Shown piece by piece: positions 6,385-14,389 of a stretch of 16,753 nucleotides of DNA; position 1 is the stretch's first letter; each line of letters begins with the position of its first letter. A program made the position numbers and the translations under genes. The notes below the pieces were generated by a model. The model ran no database searches. It was given only the letters and a program-made list of their open reading frames with translations, and was not told where the DNA came from. This stretch comes from Candidatus Rifleibacteriota bacterium. GTDB taxonomy: Bacteria; Riflebacteria; Ozemobacteria; Ozemobacterales; Ozemobacteraceae. The stretch covers positions 1 to 16,753 of the forward strand of contig JAKQKW010000227.1 in the NCBI GenBank assembly GCA_029560455.1. The letters run 5' to 3'.

Positions 6385-9300
6385 ATGAAGGTTTTTGCAA
6401 CTTTTCTCGCTCTGCTGCTGGGTTTGTCTCTGCCCAATGTCGCTCCTGCCGCTGCTGCGAAAAAAACGGGCAACAATAGTGCCACAAAAACAGTCGAAAA
6501 GGCTGCAAATACATCTTCCGGCAAGTCGAATGCTTCAAAACCGGGCGAAAAAAAGCCGGGCATTAATGACTCACTCTGGCTTGAGGCTTTGGCAGCTCAC
6601 GAATCTGGAAATGCATCTGAGGCGACCCGACTTCTAAGGCTGTGTCGACTGGCCGGCGTCAATATCGATGAGGTCGAAAACCTTCTCAAGGCCTATATCG
6701 GCAAAGAAATCTCGACCATAACCAATGGTCGCGGATTTTCACAGCTGAGCGAAAAAGAGTTGCGTGACTTTCTGGCGCTGCAGAATGAGATATGCTCGTT
6801 CAGGTCTTCGTCAGCCGATGACTGGCGACAGCTGATCGAAGTGGCGCGTGCATTCAAGGGTAGTCAGCAGTTTGCCGTTGCCGGTGAAGCTCTGCTTGAC
6901 CGCATTAATGCCGGTATGCCGATAAAACCTGACGAACAGTGGATTAAGACTTTTAAAGATCTCGAAAAACTTATGAGTTCGAACACGCAGGTTCTCTACC
7001 GGCTGCAGCTGTTTCGTATTCTTGCGGGCATCGACGTGACAGCGGCAGAATACCGGCCACAGGTCGAAAATATGACGATTCTTGCCCGGGCGAATGCCGC
7101 CAGGATTATCGGCAAGGCCGATGTGGCAATGGCTCTGGGAGACCTTGAAGCTGCCGCCGGGCTTCTCGAAAAGGTGCGGGAATTCGATGCGCAATATCCC
7201 GATCTTGAACGTGCTTTTCAACGACTGAAACGGGCCGGCGAAATTCAGCGCCTGACGGGCCTTGTTACGACTGCAATGCGCGACAGGCTTTATCTTGAAG
7301 CAAAAAGACTTTGCGGCGAAATTCAGAAAATTGACAAGAATAATGCTTTTGCCCGCACTACCATTCAGCAGATCGACGAAATTTCGAGCCGCGGCCCTGT
7401 TGCAAGACAGGAAAGCGCCGAAGACAGAATCCTGCTGGCCATAAGAAAATTTGAAGCTGAATTGCGTAAAGCCGATCAGGAACAGGATATTCTGCAGGTC
7501 AGAGCGATTTTAAAAGAACTGCTGTTGCTGAAAAGTGACAACCCGGAATGGGTCGAGCGCCTGGCGGCAGTAGAGAACGAGATTGCAGTTTCCGCTCTGA
7601 ATGCTGATGAGAATTTTAAACAGGCCACCAGACTTTTTAATGAAGAGCGTTTTGCCGAGCTGGGGCTTTTTCTTAACCGCAACCCCGGCCTGATGAATTC
7701 AATCGATACCATGGTGCAGGTCTGGGAAATGCGCCTGATGGCCAATTTCCATTCGGGCAGATTTACAGCAGCACAGCTGAAGGAGTCTGCCGAAGCTATT
7801 ATTGGCCGCGCCGGCCAGAGCTTTTTTGCCAGCTTCGTTCTGATGAAGCTCGAGCTTGCCGACAACCGTATCGCTGAGGCGAGAGTGCATTATCAGAATG
7901 CGGTCAAAATCAACCCGAAATACCAGGGGCTGCGTTGGCCAGGCTGGCTGCTATGGGCGCACGGCGACGGTCGCTGGGCAGTTGTGCTGATGCTGATTGT
8001 GGTTTTGATCGTGCTGATTCAGCTGTTGCGACCTGCCATGGCACTTTATGAGTCGACATACTGGCTGAGAGTCGGTCTGCTGGCGAAGATTTTTCCGTCG
8101 CTGGCCTTGCGTTCTCTCGAAAACTGCTTTGGCATCTACCGCGATGGTGGTGACCGGGTTAAGCTTTTTCGCCTGCTGGTCAGATGCTGCAATGCTACTG
8201 GCGACAAAAAGAAGGCGATGATGTACGCCAGTAATCTGCACGAACTGGTGCCGGGTGATCCGCTGGCCAAAGCCATGGGCTTTGCCACTTCGCCGGCCGC
8301 CGATGAAAAAGGCCAGGCAACTGCTTCTGACGCCGCGCATATGCCGGATGCTTCGCATGGCAAGCTTTTAAAAGCACATTCTGATCCGGAAACAGCACAT
8401 AAACCTTCTGCAGGACCGGCAGGAGCAATTTCACTCGGTGCGATCAAAAGCCGGCGCAAAAGCGAAGAGGCCGCAGCCAGTTCCGACGAGACTGCAGATT
8501 CAGGCTTTGCTCCGGCAGAAGAACCGGCAGGATATGACGAAGCTGGTCCTGTCGAGGGGCAGCCGCAATATGCCGATTCTTACGGTTATGATCAGGCTGA
8601 ACCTGGCTATGATGGCGCGGCTCCAGAAGCCGGCGGGTATTCTCAGGAACCCGGCAGCCATGAACAATGGCCTGAAAATGCTTATGATCAGACGGTTTAC
8701 GAAAATGAACAGTATCAGCAACCCCTGTATCAGGAAGGTGACCAGCCGTCAGTGTCGGCCGGTGAAGACGGTTATTCCGGGCATGAGCCCGGTTATGAGC
8801 AGCAGGGTTACGGTTACGAATCTTATTCTGAAGCTCCGGCAGATGAAGCCTTGGCGCAGGGCGATGGGTATTCACAGCAGTTCACGTCTGAAGATGCCGG
8901 AGATACGCCAGGTGAGTTCGCTGAGCCGCAGAATTACAACGGTGAATATGTGCAGCCTGAACAATATGACAATAATTCTGAGGCATCAGAAGTTGTTTCT
9001 TCAGAAGTAACCGAAGAAGAACATGTGCCCGGCGGCGATTTAAACACCGAAGCTGAAGTCGGGCCGACCGTCGCCGCAGTCGACCAGACCGATTACGAAG
9101 ATGAGCCAGAAGCAGCGTCAGAAAATCTTTTTAATGATCTGTTCGTCAGCCCGCCACGTCGCCGGGCTGAGCCTGTTGAAACCCATAATGCCACTGATGC
9201 GGAAAGTATTGCCGAACCGGCTGATTCTGGCGAAAGTAACGAAGACTGGTCGCTGTCTTCTGCTGACGAAGATTCTGGTTCTGAAAACCTTCCGGAAGCC

Positions 9301-9978
9301 GCCTCTTTGAATTCTGAAGACAATGACCAGCATATCGATGCGGGTGATTCTGCATCCACAGAGACGCCTGCAGAAGAATTGCAGCCAATTGCCTATACCG
9401 AAGAATATTCGCATGAGGATTTTCCGGAAGATGCTGCCGGTGACCATACTGTTGCAGGCGCCGGTGTCGATATCAATGCCGTTGCCGATGAAGAATCAGG
9501 CGCGACAGATGCCGAGCTTCAGCCGATAGCCTACACGGAAGAATATTCGCGAACCGAGTTCGCTGAAACTTCCGAACCGGTTTCTCCGGCTGGTAAAGAC
9601 AAGCTCGATTACGACGAGTTCGAGTCGGTGATTCCCAAATACTGTTGCAACAAAGACCAGCCAGCCAACGAAATCACCATTTCACCCGACGAAGTGTCGC
9701 TTGACGAAGTCAGGGAACTTCTGGTCGATAAGCCCGCTGAGACTGCTGTTATCGATCTCGATGCCGAGCCGGTTTTGCCCGTTCCCTCTGCTGAAGGCGA
9801 AATTCTTGCGGTCACTGAATCAGCACCGGTTTTTAACGTCGAAGACAGTATCAGAGAAACACGCACAAGCCTTTTTGCCGAACTCGATGCCACAAACCCA
9901 CCCGCCGAGACATCGAAGAAATGGCGCGAAGCCCTGCGCCAGCCTGCCGACTCGGGCGATCTTTTCAAAGACCTGTAG
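6385..9978 (+). CDS. Large exported/membrane TPR-like protein with a long acidic disordered C-terminal region
   Basis: This protein of about 1197 aa belongs to no family I recognise. Residues 1-25 are a signal peptide ending in APAAAA. A Lys/Ser/Thr-rich linker follows, then helical TPR-like repeats to about 515. A single membrane helix (about 531-551) is followed by another helical TPR-like stretch to about 635. The remaining 560 residues are acidic and Gly/Tyr/Gln-rich, hence probably disordered. They contain an exact 11-residue repeat (LQPIAYTEEYS, at 9379-9411 and 9517-9549) and three LFx(D/E)L motifs, the last at the C-terminus. The likely topology is periplasmic N-terminal repeats and a cytoplasmic acidic tail, or the reverse if the N-terminus is not cleaved. 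I chose the ATG at 6385, with GGTGAG four bases upstream, over the GTG at 6376, which has no ribosome site. It probably scaffolds an envelope complex; this is inference. Confidence 0.85.
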   Translation: MKVFATFLALLLGLSLPNVAPAAAAKKTGNNSATKTVEKAANTSSGKSNASKPGEKKPGINDSLWLEALAAHESGNASEATRLLRLCRLAGVNIDEVENLLKAYIGKEISTITNGRGFSQLSEKELRDFLALQNEICSFRSSSADDWRQLIEVARAFKGSQQFAVAGEALLDRINAGMPIKPDEQWIKTFKDLEKLMSSNTQVLYRLQLFRILAGIDVTAAEYRPQVENMTILARANAARIIGKADVAMALGDLEAAAGLLEKVREFDAQYPDLERAFQRLKRAGEIQRLTGLVTTAMRDRLYLEAKRLCGEIQKIDKNNAFARTTIQQIDEISSRGPVARQESAEDRILLAIRKFEAELRKADQEQDILQVRAILKELLLLKSDNPEWVERLAAVENEIAVSALNADENFKQATRLFNEERFAELGLFLNRNPGLMNSIDTMVQVWEMRLMANFHSGRFTAAQLKESAEAIIGRAGQSFFASFVLMKLELADNRIAEARVHYQNAVKINPKYQGLRWPGWLLWAHGDGRWAVVLMLIVVLIVLIQLLRPAMALYESTYWLRVGLLAKIFPSLALRSLENCFGIYRDGGDRVKLFRLLVRCCNATGDKKKAMMYASNLHELVPGDPLAKAMGFATSPAADEKGQATASDAAHMPDASHGKLLKAHSDPETAHKPSAGPAGAISLGAIKSRRKSEEAAASSDETADSGFAPAEEPAGYDEAGPVEGQPQYADSYGYDQAEPGYDGAAPEAGGYSQEPGSHEQWPENAYDQTVYENEQYQQPLYQEGDQPSVSAGEDGYSGHEPGYEQQGYGYESYSEAPADEALAQGDGYSQQFTSEDAGDTPGEFAEPQNYNGEYVQPEQYDNNSEASEVVSSEVTEEEHVPGGDLNTEAEVGPTVAAVDQTDYEDEPEAASENLFNDLFVSPPRRRAEPVETHNATDAESIAEPADSGESNEDWSLSSADEDSGSENLPEAASLNSEDNDQHIDAGDSASTETPAEELQPIAYTEEYSHEDFPEDAAGDHTVAGAGVDINAVADEESGATDAELQPIAYTEEYSRTEFAETSEPVSPAGKDKLDYDEFESVIPKYCCNKDQPANEITISPDEVSLDEVRELLVDKPAETAVIDLDAEPVLPVPSAEGEILAVTESAPVFNVEDSIRETRTSLFAELDATNPPAETSKKWREALRQPADSGDLFKDL

Positions 9979-9988
9979 GCGATCTGCC

Positions 9989-10062
9989 TGTAAAGCGGTG
10001 CTTTTCTACCTGATAAACATGAATTGGCAGGTATCTGCGTTACCCTTCCTTGGTGCTTTACA
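9989..10062. promoter_or_regulatory. Nested inverted repeats upstream of the DUF4258 operon
   Basis: TGTAAAGC (9989-9996) is the inverted copy of GCTTTACA (10055-10062). Inside it, TACCTG (10007-10012) is the inverted copy of CAGGTA (10028-10033). The outer right arm overlaps the -35 box of the predicted promoter at 10057-10086. It could be an operator or the 3' structure of the preceding transcript. Confidence 0.3.
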
Positions 10063-10086
10063 TGCGGATGCTGGACGGGGTAAAAT
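10057..10086 (+). promoter_or_regulatory. Probable promoter of the DUF4258 operon
   Basis: TTTACA (10057-10062) and TAAAAT (10081-10086) are 18 bases apart. Transcription would start near 10093 and give a leader of about 26 bases before the ATG at 10119. Confidence 0.55.
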
Positions 10087-10118
10087 CAGACCTGAAAATG
10101 TCAGCGATTTGGGAATGA

Positions 10119-10400
10119 ATGTATATGGGACGGCGCAGAGTGGCCAGAATGGTGGCATCGGGCGAGTATCAGATGACTAAACATGCCTATGACCAGATGA
10201 TTGCCCGCGATATCTTTATCAAGCAGGTTGAAGATGCGGTTATCAATGGCAGGGTGGTGCAGAAATGGCCGGAACGTGACGGCGAGAAGCTTGCCATTAT
10301 TGGCGAGCGTTTCAATGGCGATTTTATCAAGATTGTTGTGAAAGATTGCGAGATTCCGAAAGTGATCACGGTCTGTTACCCTTATGAAGACATCGATTAG
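10119..10400 (+). CDS. DUF4258 domain protein
   Basis: This 93-aa cytoplasmic protein shows the DUF4258 pattern: a TKHAYDQMIARDI segment (residues 20-32) fitting the family's H-x3-R/Q-M-x2-R-x-I helix, an amphipathic EDAVINGRVV helix (38-47), and C-terminal beta strands ending KVITVCYP (81-88). DUF4258 is small, RelE/BrnT-like in general form, and of unproven function. Some members are suspected toxins, but no antitoxin-like gene is adjacent. GGGA at 10111-10114 is four bases before the chosen ATG and ten before the ATG at 10125; either could be used. The 3' end overlaps the next gene by 17 bases, so the two are cotranscribed and probably translationally coupled. Confidence 0.8.
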   Translation: MYMGRRRVARMVASGEYQMTKHAYDQMIARDIFIKQVEDAVINGRVVQKWPERDGEKLAIIGERFNGDFIKIVVKDCEIPKVITVCYPYEDID

Positions 10401-10947
10401 AGCAAAAATAGCTGGTCTGCTTCTGATACTGTTTCTGTTGCCGGTTCTGGCCGGCGCCATTGAATTGTCAGAGATTGAAATGCGCCTTATGAACGATATT
10501 TCACGTTATATAGACGTAAAGCCGGAAGGGCAGGCGCTGAAATTTTTCGAACACGCCATGCGCAGCAACAGTGTCGCACTTCGAGGCCTGGCGGCGATTA
10601 TCATGACCAGGCACTACGGGCAGCGCTTTCAGGGGCTGCTGCTGCGCAGTTTTACCCTCAACCCCGAGAACGACAGGTTTGACCAGGAAAAGAAGGTGCT
10701 TGTCAGACTTGAAAATACCGCCAGACTTCTCAAAAGCTTTGCGCCGTCGCTTGATAAACTGGATGATGAGAGGGTGCAGCAGCTTTTTCTTTTTTTCCAT
10801 TTTCGTCACAAGAATGTCTGGCTGCTCGGAAGAACCGGCGAAGAACTTTCTCTGGCTTCTTTCTACCGCATCAGCGTTTTCAGCCGCTTTTTCGGCGATA
10901 AGACCGATGTGATGAAGCTTGCCGCCCTTGCGGATCTTAAAAAATAA
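10384..10947 (+). CDS. Small exported helical protein of unknown function
   Basis: This 187-aa protein has a clear N-terminal signal peptide: positive residues, a Leu-rich core at about 10-22 and a probable cleavage after LAGA at residue 25. The mature part is helical with regular Leu/Arg/Phe spacing and an ALRGLAAIIM segment that recalls a HEAT-type helix, but I cannot assign a family. The first 17 bases overlap the end of the DUF4258 gene and no good ribosome site precedes the ATG, which fits translational coupling. It is followed by a hairpin (10949-10979) and then the VIT/VWA gene. It probably acts in the periplasm. Confidence 0.75.
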   Translation: MKTSIRAKIAGLLLILFLLPVLAGAIELSEIEMRLMNDISRYIDVKPEGQALKFFEHAMRSNSVALRGLAAIIMTRHYGQRFQGLLLRSFTLNPENDRFDQEKKVLVRLENTARLLKSFAPSLDKLDDERVQQLFLFFHFRHKNVWLLGRTGEELSLASFYRISVFSRFFGDKTDVMKLAALADLKK

Positions 10948-10948
10948 A

Positions 10949-10981
10949 AAACGCAATCCGGTTCTGCCCGGCTGCGTTTCT
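10949..10981 (+). terminator. Possible intrinsic terminator or attenuator after the small exported gene
   Basis: AAACGCA (10949-10955) pairs with TGCGTTT (10973-10979), and inner CCGG copies can extend the stem. The following T tract is short (TTTC), so it may only partly separate the upstream pair from the VIT/VWA gene 40 bases later. Confidence 0.45.
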
Positions 10982-11020
10982 GAAATTGTGCTGAACAAAC
11001 TCCACAATCGAGGGGAATAT

Positions 11021-14017
11021 ATGCAAAACCGTCTGTTGCTTCTACTCGCTTTTCTGCTGCTGACTGTCACCGCACTGCAGGCCCAGATTCCGGTCATGAA
11101 TCTGAAACGGCCAGCTGAACAGCCGATCAGCCTGGCCAGTCTCGATGCCCGGGTCAGAATTTTCGGGCATCTGGCCGAAACTACCATGACGATGCGCTTC
11201 TTCAACCCGAATTCGCGGGTGCTTGAAGGGGAACTCGAATTCCCGCTGCCAGAAGGTGCGGTTGTTTCTGGCTATGCGCTCGATATCGACGGCGAACTCG
11301 TTGAAGGCGTCGCCATCGAAAAGCAGAAAGCCCGTGAAGTTCTCGAAACTGAGATTCGACGCGGCGTTGACCCCGGTATTGTCGAAAAAGTCAAGGGTAA
11401 CAACTTCAAAACCCGGGTTTACCCGCTCAACCCAAAAAGCTCACGCACTGTTCAGGTTGTTTATATCACCGAACTGGCCGTAAATGACGGTGAAGCACTT
11501 TATCGTGTACCTTTGCAGCTGAGCGAAAAAACCGAAAATTTCAACCTCAGAGTCGAAGTTCTCAGCGCTGATCAGAAGCCGAAAATAGAAATTGTCGGCA
11601 GAGAAACTGCCGGGTTCAGCCAGATGAAGTCAGGCTGGTTCACCGAAGTTGCCATTCAGCGCCAGAAAATTGACTCTGAAATCAGGGTCACCATACCGGT
11701 TCCTGAGCCTGGTGCCGTTTTTGTCGAAGAAGCCAGCGACGGTAATTTCTACTTCAGCGTTCAGGGCCTTGCTGCCGACCCCGAAAAAAATCGACCGTTC
11801 AAACCGGCCGAAAAAATCGTTGTGCTCTATGATGCTTCTGGCTCAGGCGCTAAGCGCGATCTGGCGCTTGAAAAGAAATTTATTGAAGCGTTGTTCGCTT
11901 CTGAACGCGTGGCCGCCGAAGTTCGTGTAGAATTTGTCGAGTTTCGCAACCGGCCGGGCAGCAGCCGATCATGGCAGTTGAAGCGCGGCGATGCCGGTGT
12001 TCTGATCAAGCACATTGAAGAAGTCAAATTCGATGGCGGTACCAATTTTACCGGTATCGGAAAAGACCTTGGCAAACCCGACTGCTATCTGCTTATCACT
12101 GATGGCCTGACAACCTTCGGAAAAAGCGAAATACCAGACTTTGCCGCGCCGGTTTATGCAATCACTTCGGCTGATGGCGCTGATTACAGTTTTCTGCAGC
12201 ACATCTGCCGCCGCAGCGGTGGCAGCCTGCTGAATCTGAAATCTCTCGATCTCAACCGCGCCGTAAAAATGGTTGGCGCCGACTTCTTCGGGGTTACCGG
12301 CCTGGTCAGCGGCAAGGGCATCGAAGAGGTTTTCCCAACCGGCAGGGTCGCTGTGAACCCGAGATATATGTTTGCCGGCCTGCTGAGCGGTGATGAAGCC
12401 AAAATTACCCTCAGTTTCGGCACCAGTGCCCAGGGGCTTTTCGAGCGCAGTTACGACATCAGTCGCAGCAAGGCTGTTAAAGGCGATTTTCTGCGCAAGT
12501 TCTGGGCAGGCCGAAAAGTTGACGAACTGCTTGCTGAAAAAGAAAAGAATCGTCTCGACATCGTTACGCTCAGCAAAAAGCATGGCGTAGTAAATGAATT
12601 CACCTCGATGATCGTGCTCGAGCGCATCGACCAGTATATCGAACACAAAATCGTGCCCCCGGCTTCAAAACCGGCCTGGCGTGAACAGTATTTTGCCGCT
12701 GTCGAGAAGGCCGATGCAGAAGTTGCCCAGACCCGCGAGCAGAAACTCAACAGCATTATTCCGCAATGGGAAGAGCGCCTGCGCTGGTGGGAAACCGACT
12801 TCTCGAAAGCCCAGATTCCTTCAGGAAAAAACAAACAGGGAGAGGGTGGTTCATGGTATGGCGGCCTGTTTGGTTCTGCTGATCGCGAAAGATCAGCGCC
12901 TTCAGAAGTGAGTGGCGCGGCCATGGACACCGACAGCGCCATGCCGCAGAGTATTCCTGAGGCTATGAATGACGAGGTTTTGTCTTCTGAAGAAAGCAAA
13001 TCCGATGGCTCTGTCTCTCGCGAAATGAACGTTGCCCGCCCGTCGGCTCCTGCGCCATCCCGCAGTATGTCTGCCAAAGAAGAAGCCTCGGCACCGGCCG
13101 GTGCGCGGCCGGTTAATCCGGGCGTGGCGATCAAAGCCTGGCAGCCCGATGCACGTTATGCGAAAGCCATAAAAGAAGCTCTTGACCCATATGCCGAATA
13201 TCTTAAGCAGAAGGCCGAATACGGCAATGCGCCCTCGTATTTTCTTGATTGCGCCGATGTCTTTATCGCGCTCGACAAGAAAGATCTGGCGTTGCAGGTG
13301 CTTTCAAATATTGCCGAGCTTGAGCTCGAAAATCCTGCTCTGATGCGAATTCTGGCGCACCGCCTCGCTCAGCTCGAAGAACTGGCGATCAGCGCCATGA
13401 TCTTTGAAGAAGTGCTCGAAATGCGTCGCGAAGAACCGCAATCTTATCGTGACCTGGCGCTGGTTCTGGGCCGTCTGGGCAAATATCAGCGTGCCGTCGA
13501 GCTGCTCTATGACGTTGTGCTGAAAAAGTGGGACGGCCGTTTCCCCGGTATCGAGGTAATTGCCCTCGAAGAGCTCAACAATCTCGTCGTTAAGGCCAAA
13601 AAAGCCGGTATTGAAGACTTCAAGGTCGATTCCCGGCTGCTCAAGCCGATCGATGTCGACCTGCGCATCGTTATGACCTGGGATGCCGACGCCACCGACA
13701 TGGACCTCTGGGTCGTCGAGCCATCGGGTGAAAAAGCCTATTACGGTTACCCGCGCACTTCTATTGGCGGCCTCGTTTCGCGCGATCTTACCCAGGGCTA
13801 TGGCCCCGAAGAATATATGCTGCGCAAGGCAAGAACCGGCATGTATGAAATTCAGACGAATTTCTACGGCAGCAGTTCGCAGAGAGTGGCCGGCGCCGTT
13901 ACCCTGCAGGTCGACATCTTCACCAACTACGGTCGTGATGACGAAAAGCGGCGTTCAGTGACCCTGCGCCTGACCGACCGCAAAGAAACCTTCAAGGTCG
14001 CCGACATCGAGTTCTGA
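11021..14017 (+). CDS. Exported VIT/VWA/TPR/DUF2135 protein
   Basis: This 998-aa protein has a signal peptide at 1-21 (Leu-rich core, ending TALQA). A VIT domain at about 30-155 contains the FPLPEGAVV and EKQKAREV motifs of inter-alpha-trypsin-type proteins. A VWA domain at about 262-415 has an intact MIDAS: D271-x-S-x-S275, T341 and D361. A VIT-type NEFTSMIVLE segment follows at about 525. A Ser/Pro/Ala-rich disordered linker (about 605-700) leads to TPR-like helices (about 740-845) and a C-terminal DUF2135 domain (about 878-998, with TWDADATDMDLWVVEP). The family architecture is known in bacteria and is thought to act in metal-dependent protein binding outside the cytoplasm; the partner is unknown. 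The ATG at 11021, with AGGGG just upstream, is preferred to the ATG at 10919, which lies inside the previous gene and would bury the signal peptide. It ends at a strong terminator. Confidence 0.92.
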   Translation: MQNRLLLLLAFLLLTVTALQAQIPVMNLKRPAEQPISLASLDARVRIFGHLAETTMTMRFFNPNSRVLEGELEFPLPEGAVVSGYALDIDGELVEGVAIEKQKAREVLETEIRRGVDPGIVEKVKGNNFKTRVYPLNPKSSRTVQVVYITELAVNDGEALYRVPLQLSEKTENFNLRVEVLSADQKPKIEIVGRETAGFSQMKSGWFTEVAIQRQKIDSEIRVTIPVPEPGAVFVEEASDGNFYFSVQGLAADPEKNRPFKPAEKIVVLYDASGSGAKRDLALEKKFIEALFASERVAAEVRVEFVEFRNRPGSSRSWQLKRGDAGVLIKHIEEVKFDGGTNFTGIGKDLGKPDCYLLITDGLTTFGKSEIPDFAAPVYAITSADGADYSFLQHICRRSGGSLLNLKSLDLNRAVKMVGADFFGVTGLVSGKGIEEVFPTGRVAVNPRYMFAGLLSGDEAKITLSFGTSAQGLFERSYDISRSKAVKGDFLRKFWAGRKVDELLAEKEKNRLDIVTLSKKHGVVNEFTSMIVLERIDQYIEHKIVPPASKPAWREQYFAAVEKADAEVAQTREQKLNSIIPQWEERLRWWETDFSKAQIPSGKNKQGEGGSWYGGLFGSADRERSAPSEVSGAAMDTDSAMPQSIPEAMNDEVLSSEESKSDGSVSREMNVARPSAPAPSRSMSAKEEASAPAGARPVNPGVAIKAWQPDARYAKAIKEALDPYAEYLKQKAEYGNAPSYFLDCADVFIALDKKDLALQVLSNIAELELENPALMRILAHRLAQLEELAISAMIFEEVLEMRREEPQSYRDLALVLGRLGKYQRAVELLYDVVLKKWDGRFPGIEVIALEELNNLVVKAKKAGIEDFKVDSRLLKPIDVDLRIVMTWDADATDMDLWVVEPSGEKAYYGYPRTSIGGLVSRDLTQGYGPEEYMLRKARTGMYEIQTNFYGSSSQRVAGAVTLQVDIFTNYGRDDEKRRSVTLRLTDRKETFKVADIEF

Positions 14018-14040
14018 CGCCCCGTATTTCTGACTGCCAG

Positions 14041-14081
14041 ACCGGTGTGCGCTCACCCTGAGCCGCGCCGGTTTTTTCTTT
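14041..14081 (+). terminator. Intrinsic terminator of the VIT/VWA gene
   Basis: The arm at 14041-14054 (starting ACCGG) and the GAGC...CCGGT arm form a stem of about 13 bp with two G-U pairs and one bulge. A TTTTTTCTTT tract follows directly. Confidence 0.85.
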
Positions 14082-14123
14082 ATGGCAACCACCTGTCTGG
14101 TTTACGCATTCATCAATAATACT

Positions 14124-14153
14124 TTGTAAGAGTCGAAGTATGGATGCTATAAT
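14124..14153 (+). promoter_or_regulatory. Extended -10 promoter for the candidate non-coding RNA
   Basis: TTGTAA (14124-14129) and a perfect TATAAT (14148-14153) are 18 bases apart. The -10 box is preceded by TGC, which gives an extended TGn motif. The expected start at about 14160 is the first base of the closing helix of the RNA below. No coding frame starts close downstream. Confidence 0.7.
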
Positions 14154-14159
14154 TAAATT

Positions 14160-14290
14160 GCCGCCAGGGCGGCCTTCGTCTACGGAGGAGGGGGCACGGG
14201 AACGGGCGTCATGTATGGTCGAATTTCGGCCATTGGGCGGACGATACCGTAGCCAGGTCTAAATGACCAGCGCCTTGGCGGCACTTTTAT
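14160..14290 (+). ncRNA. Candidate structured non-coding RNA of unknown class (about 125-130 nt)
   Basis: The segment folds as a nested structure. P1 joins 14160-14171 to 14271-14282 (12 pairs, one G-U). P2 joins 14180-14185 to 14247-14252 (six pairs). P3 joins 14207-14210 to 14240-14243. P4 is a hairpin, 14215-14222 with 14226-14233 (eight pairs, loop ATT). P5 is a small hairpin, 14256-14259 with 14265-14268, in the right-hand bulge between P2 and P1. ACTTTTAT follows P1 and may end the transcript. A G-rich strand (14184-14206) stays unpaired. It has its own promoter and no ORF with a ribosome site. A closing stem with a bulge and a hairpin on the 3' side recalls 6S RNA, but the molecule is shorter than usual. 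5S rRNA, SRP and tmRNA motifs are absent. Class is not assigned. Confidence 0.6.
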
Positions 14291-14327
14291 CTGCCGCAGC
14301 CTCCCCGTTGCGATGCGTTGCCGATGG

Positions 14328-14356
14328 TTGCCATAATTGCCGGTTTCAGGTAGAAT
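14328..14356 (+). promoter_or_regulatory. Promoter of ettA
   Basis: TTGCCA (14328-14333) and TAGAAT (14351-14356) are separated by 17 bases. The start would lie near 14363, giving a leader of about 27 bases with GAGG (14382-14385) before the ATG. This places ettA transcription apart from the RNA at 14160-14290. Confidence 0.65.
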
Positions 14357-14389
14357 CACGCCATATTTTTAACAACGAAACGAGGGCTT

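Noticed and set aside
10119..10947. Toxin-antitoxin pair
   Set aside because: The partner gene of the DUF4258 protein carries a signal peptide and no DNA-binding or antitoxin motif.
14160..14290. 5S rRNA, because of length near 120 nt and a closing helix
   Set aside because: The conserved 5S loop sequences, such as the CCGAAC segment, are absent and the helix arrangement differs.
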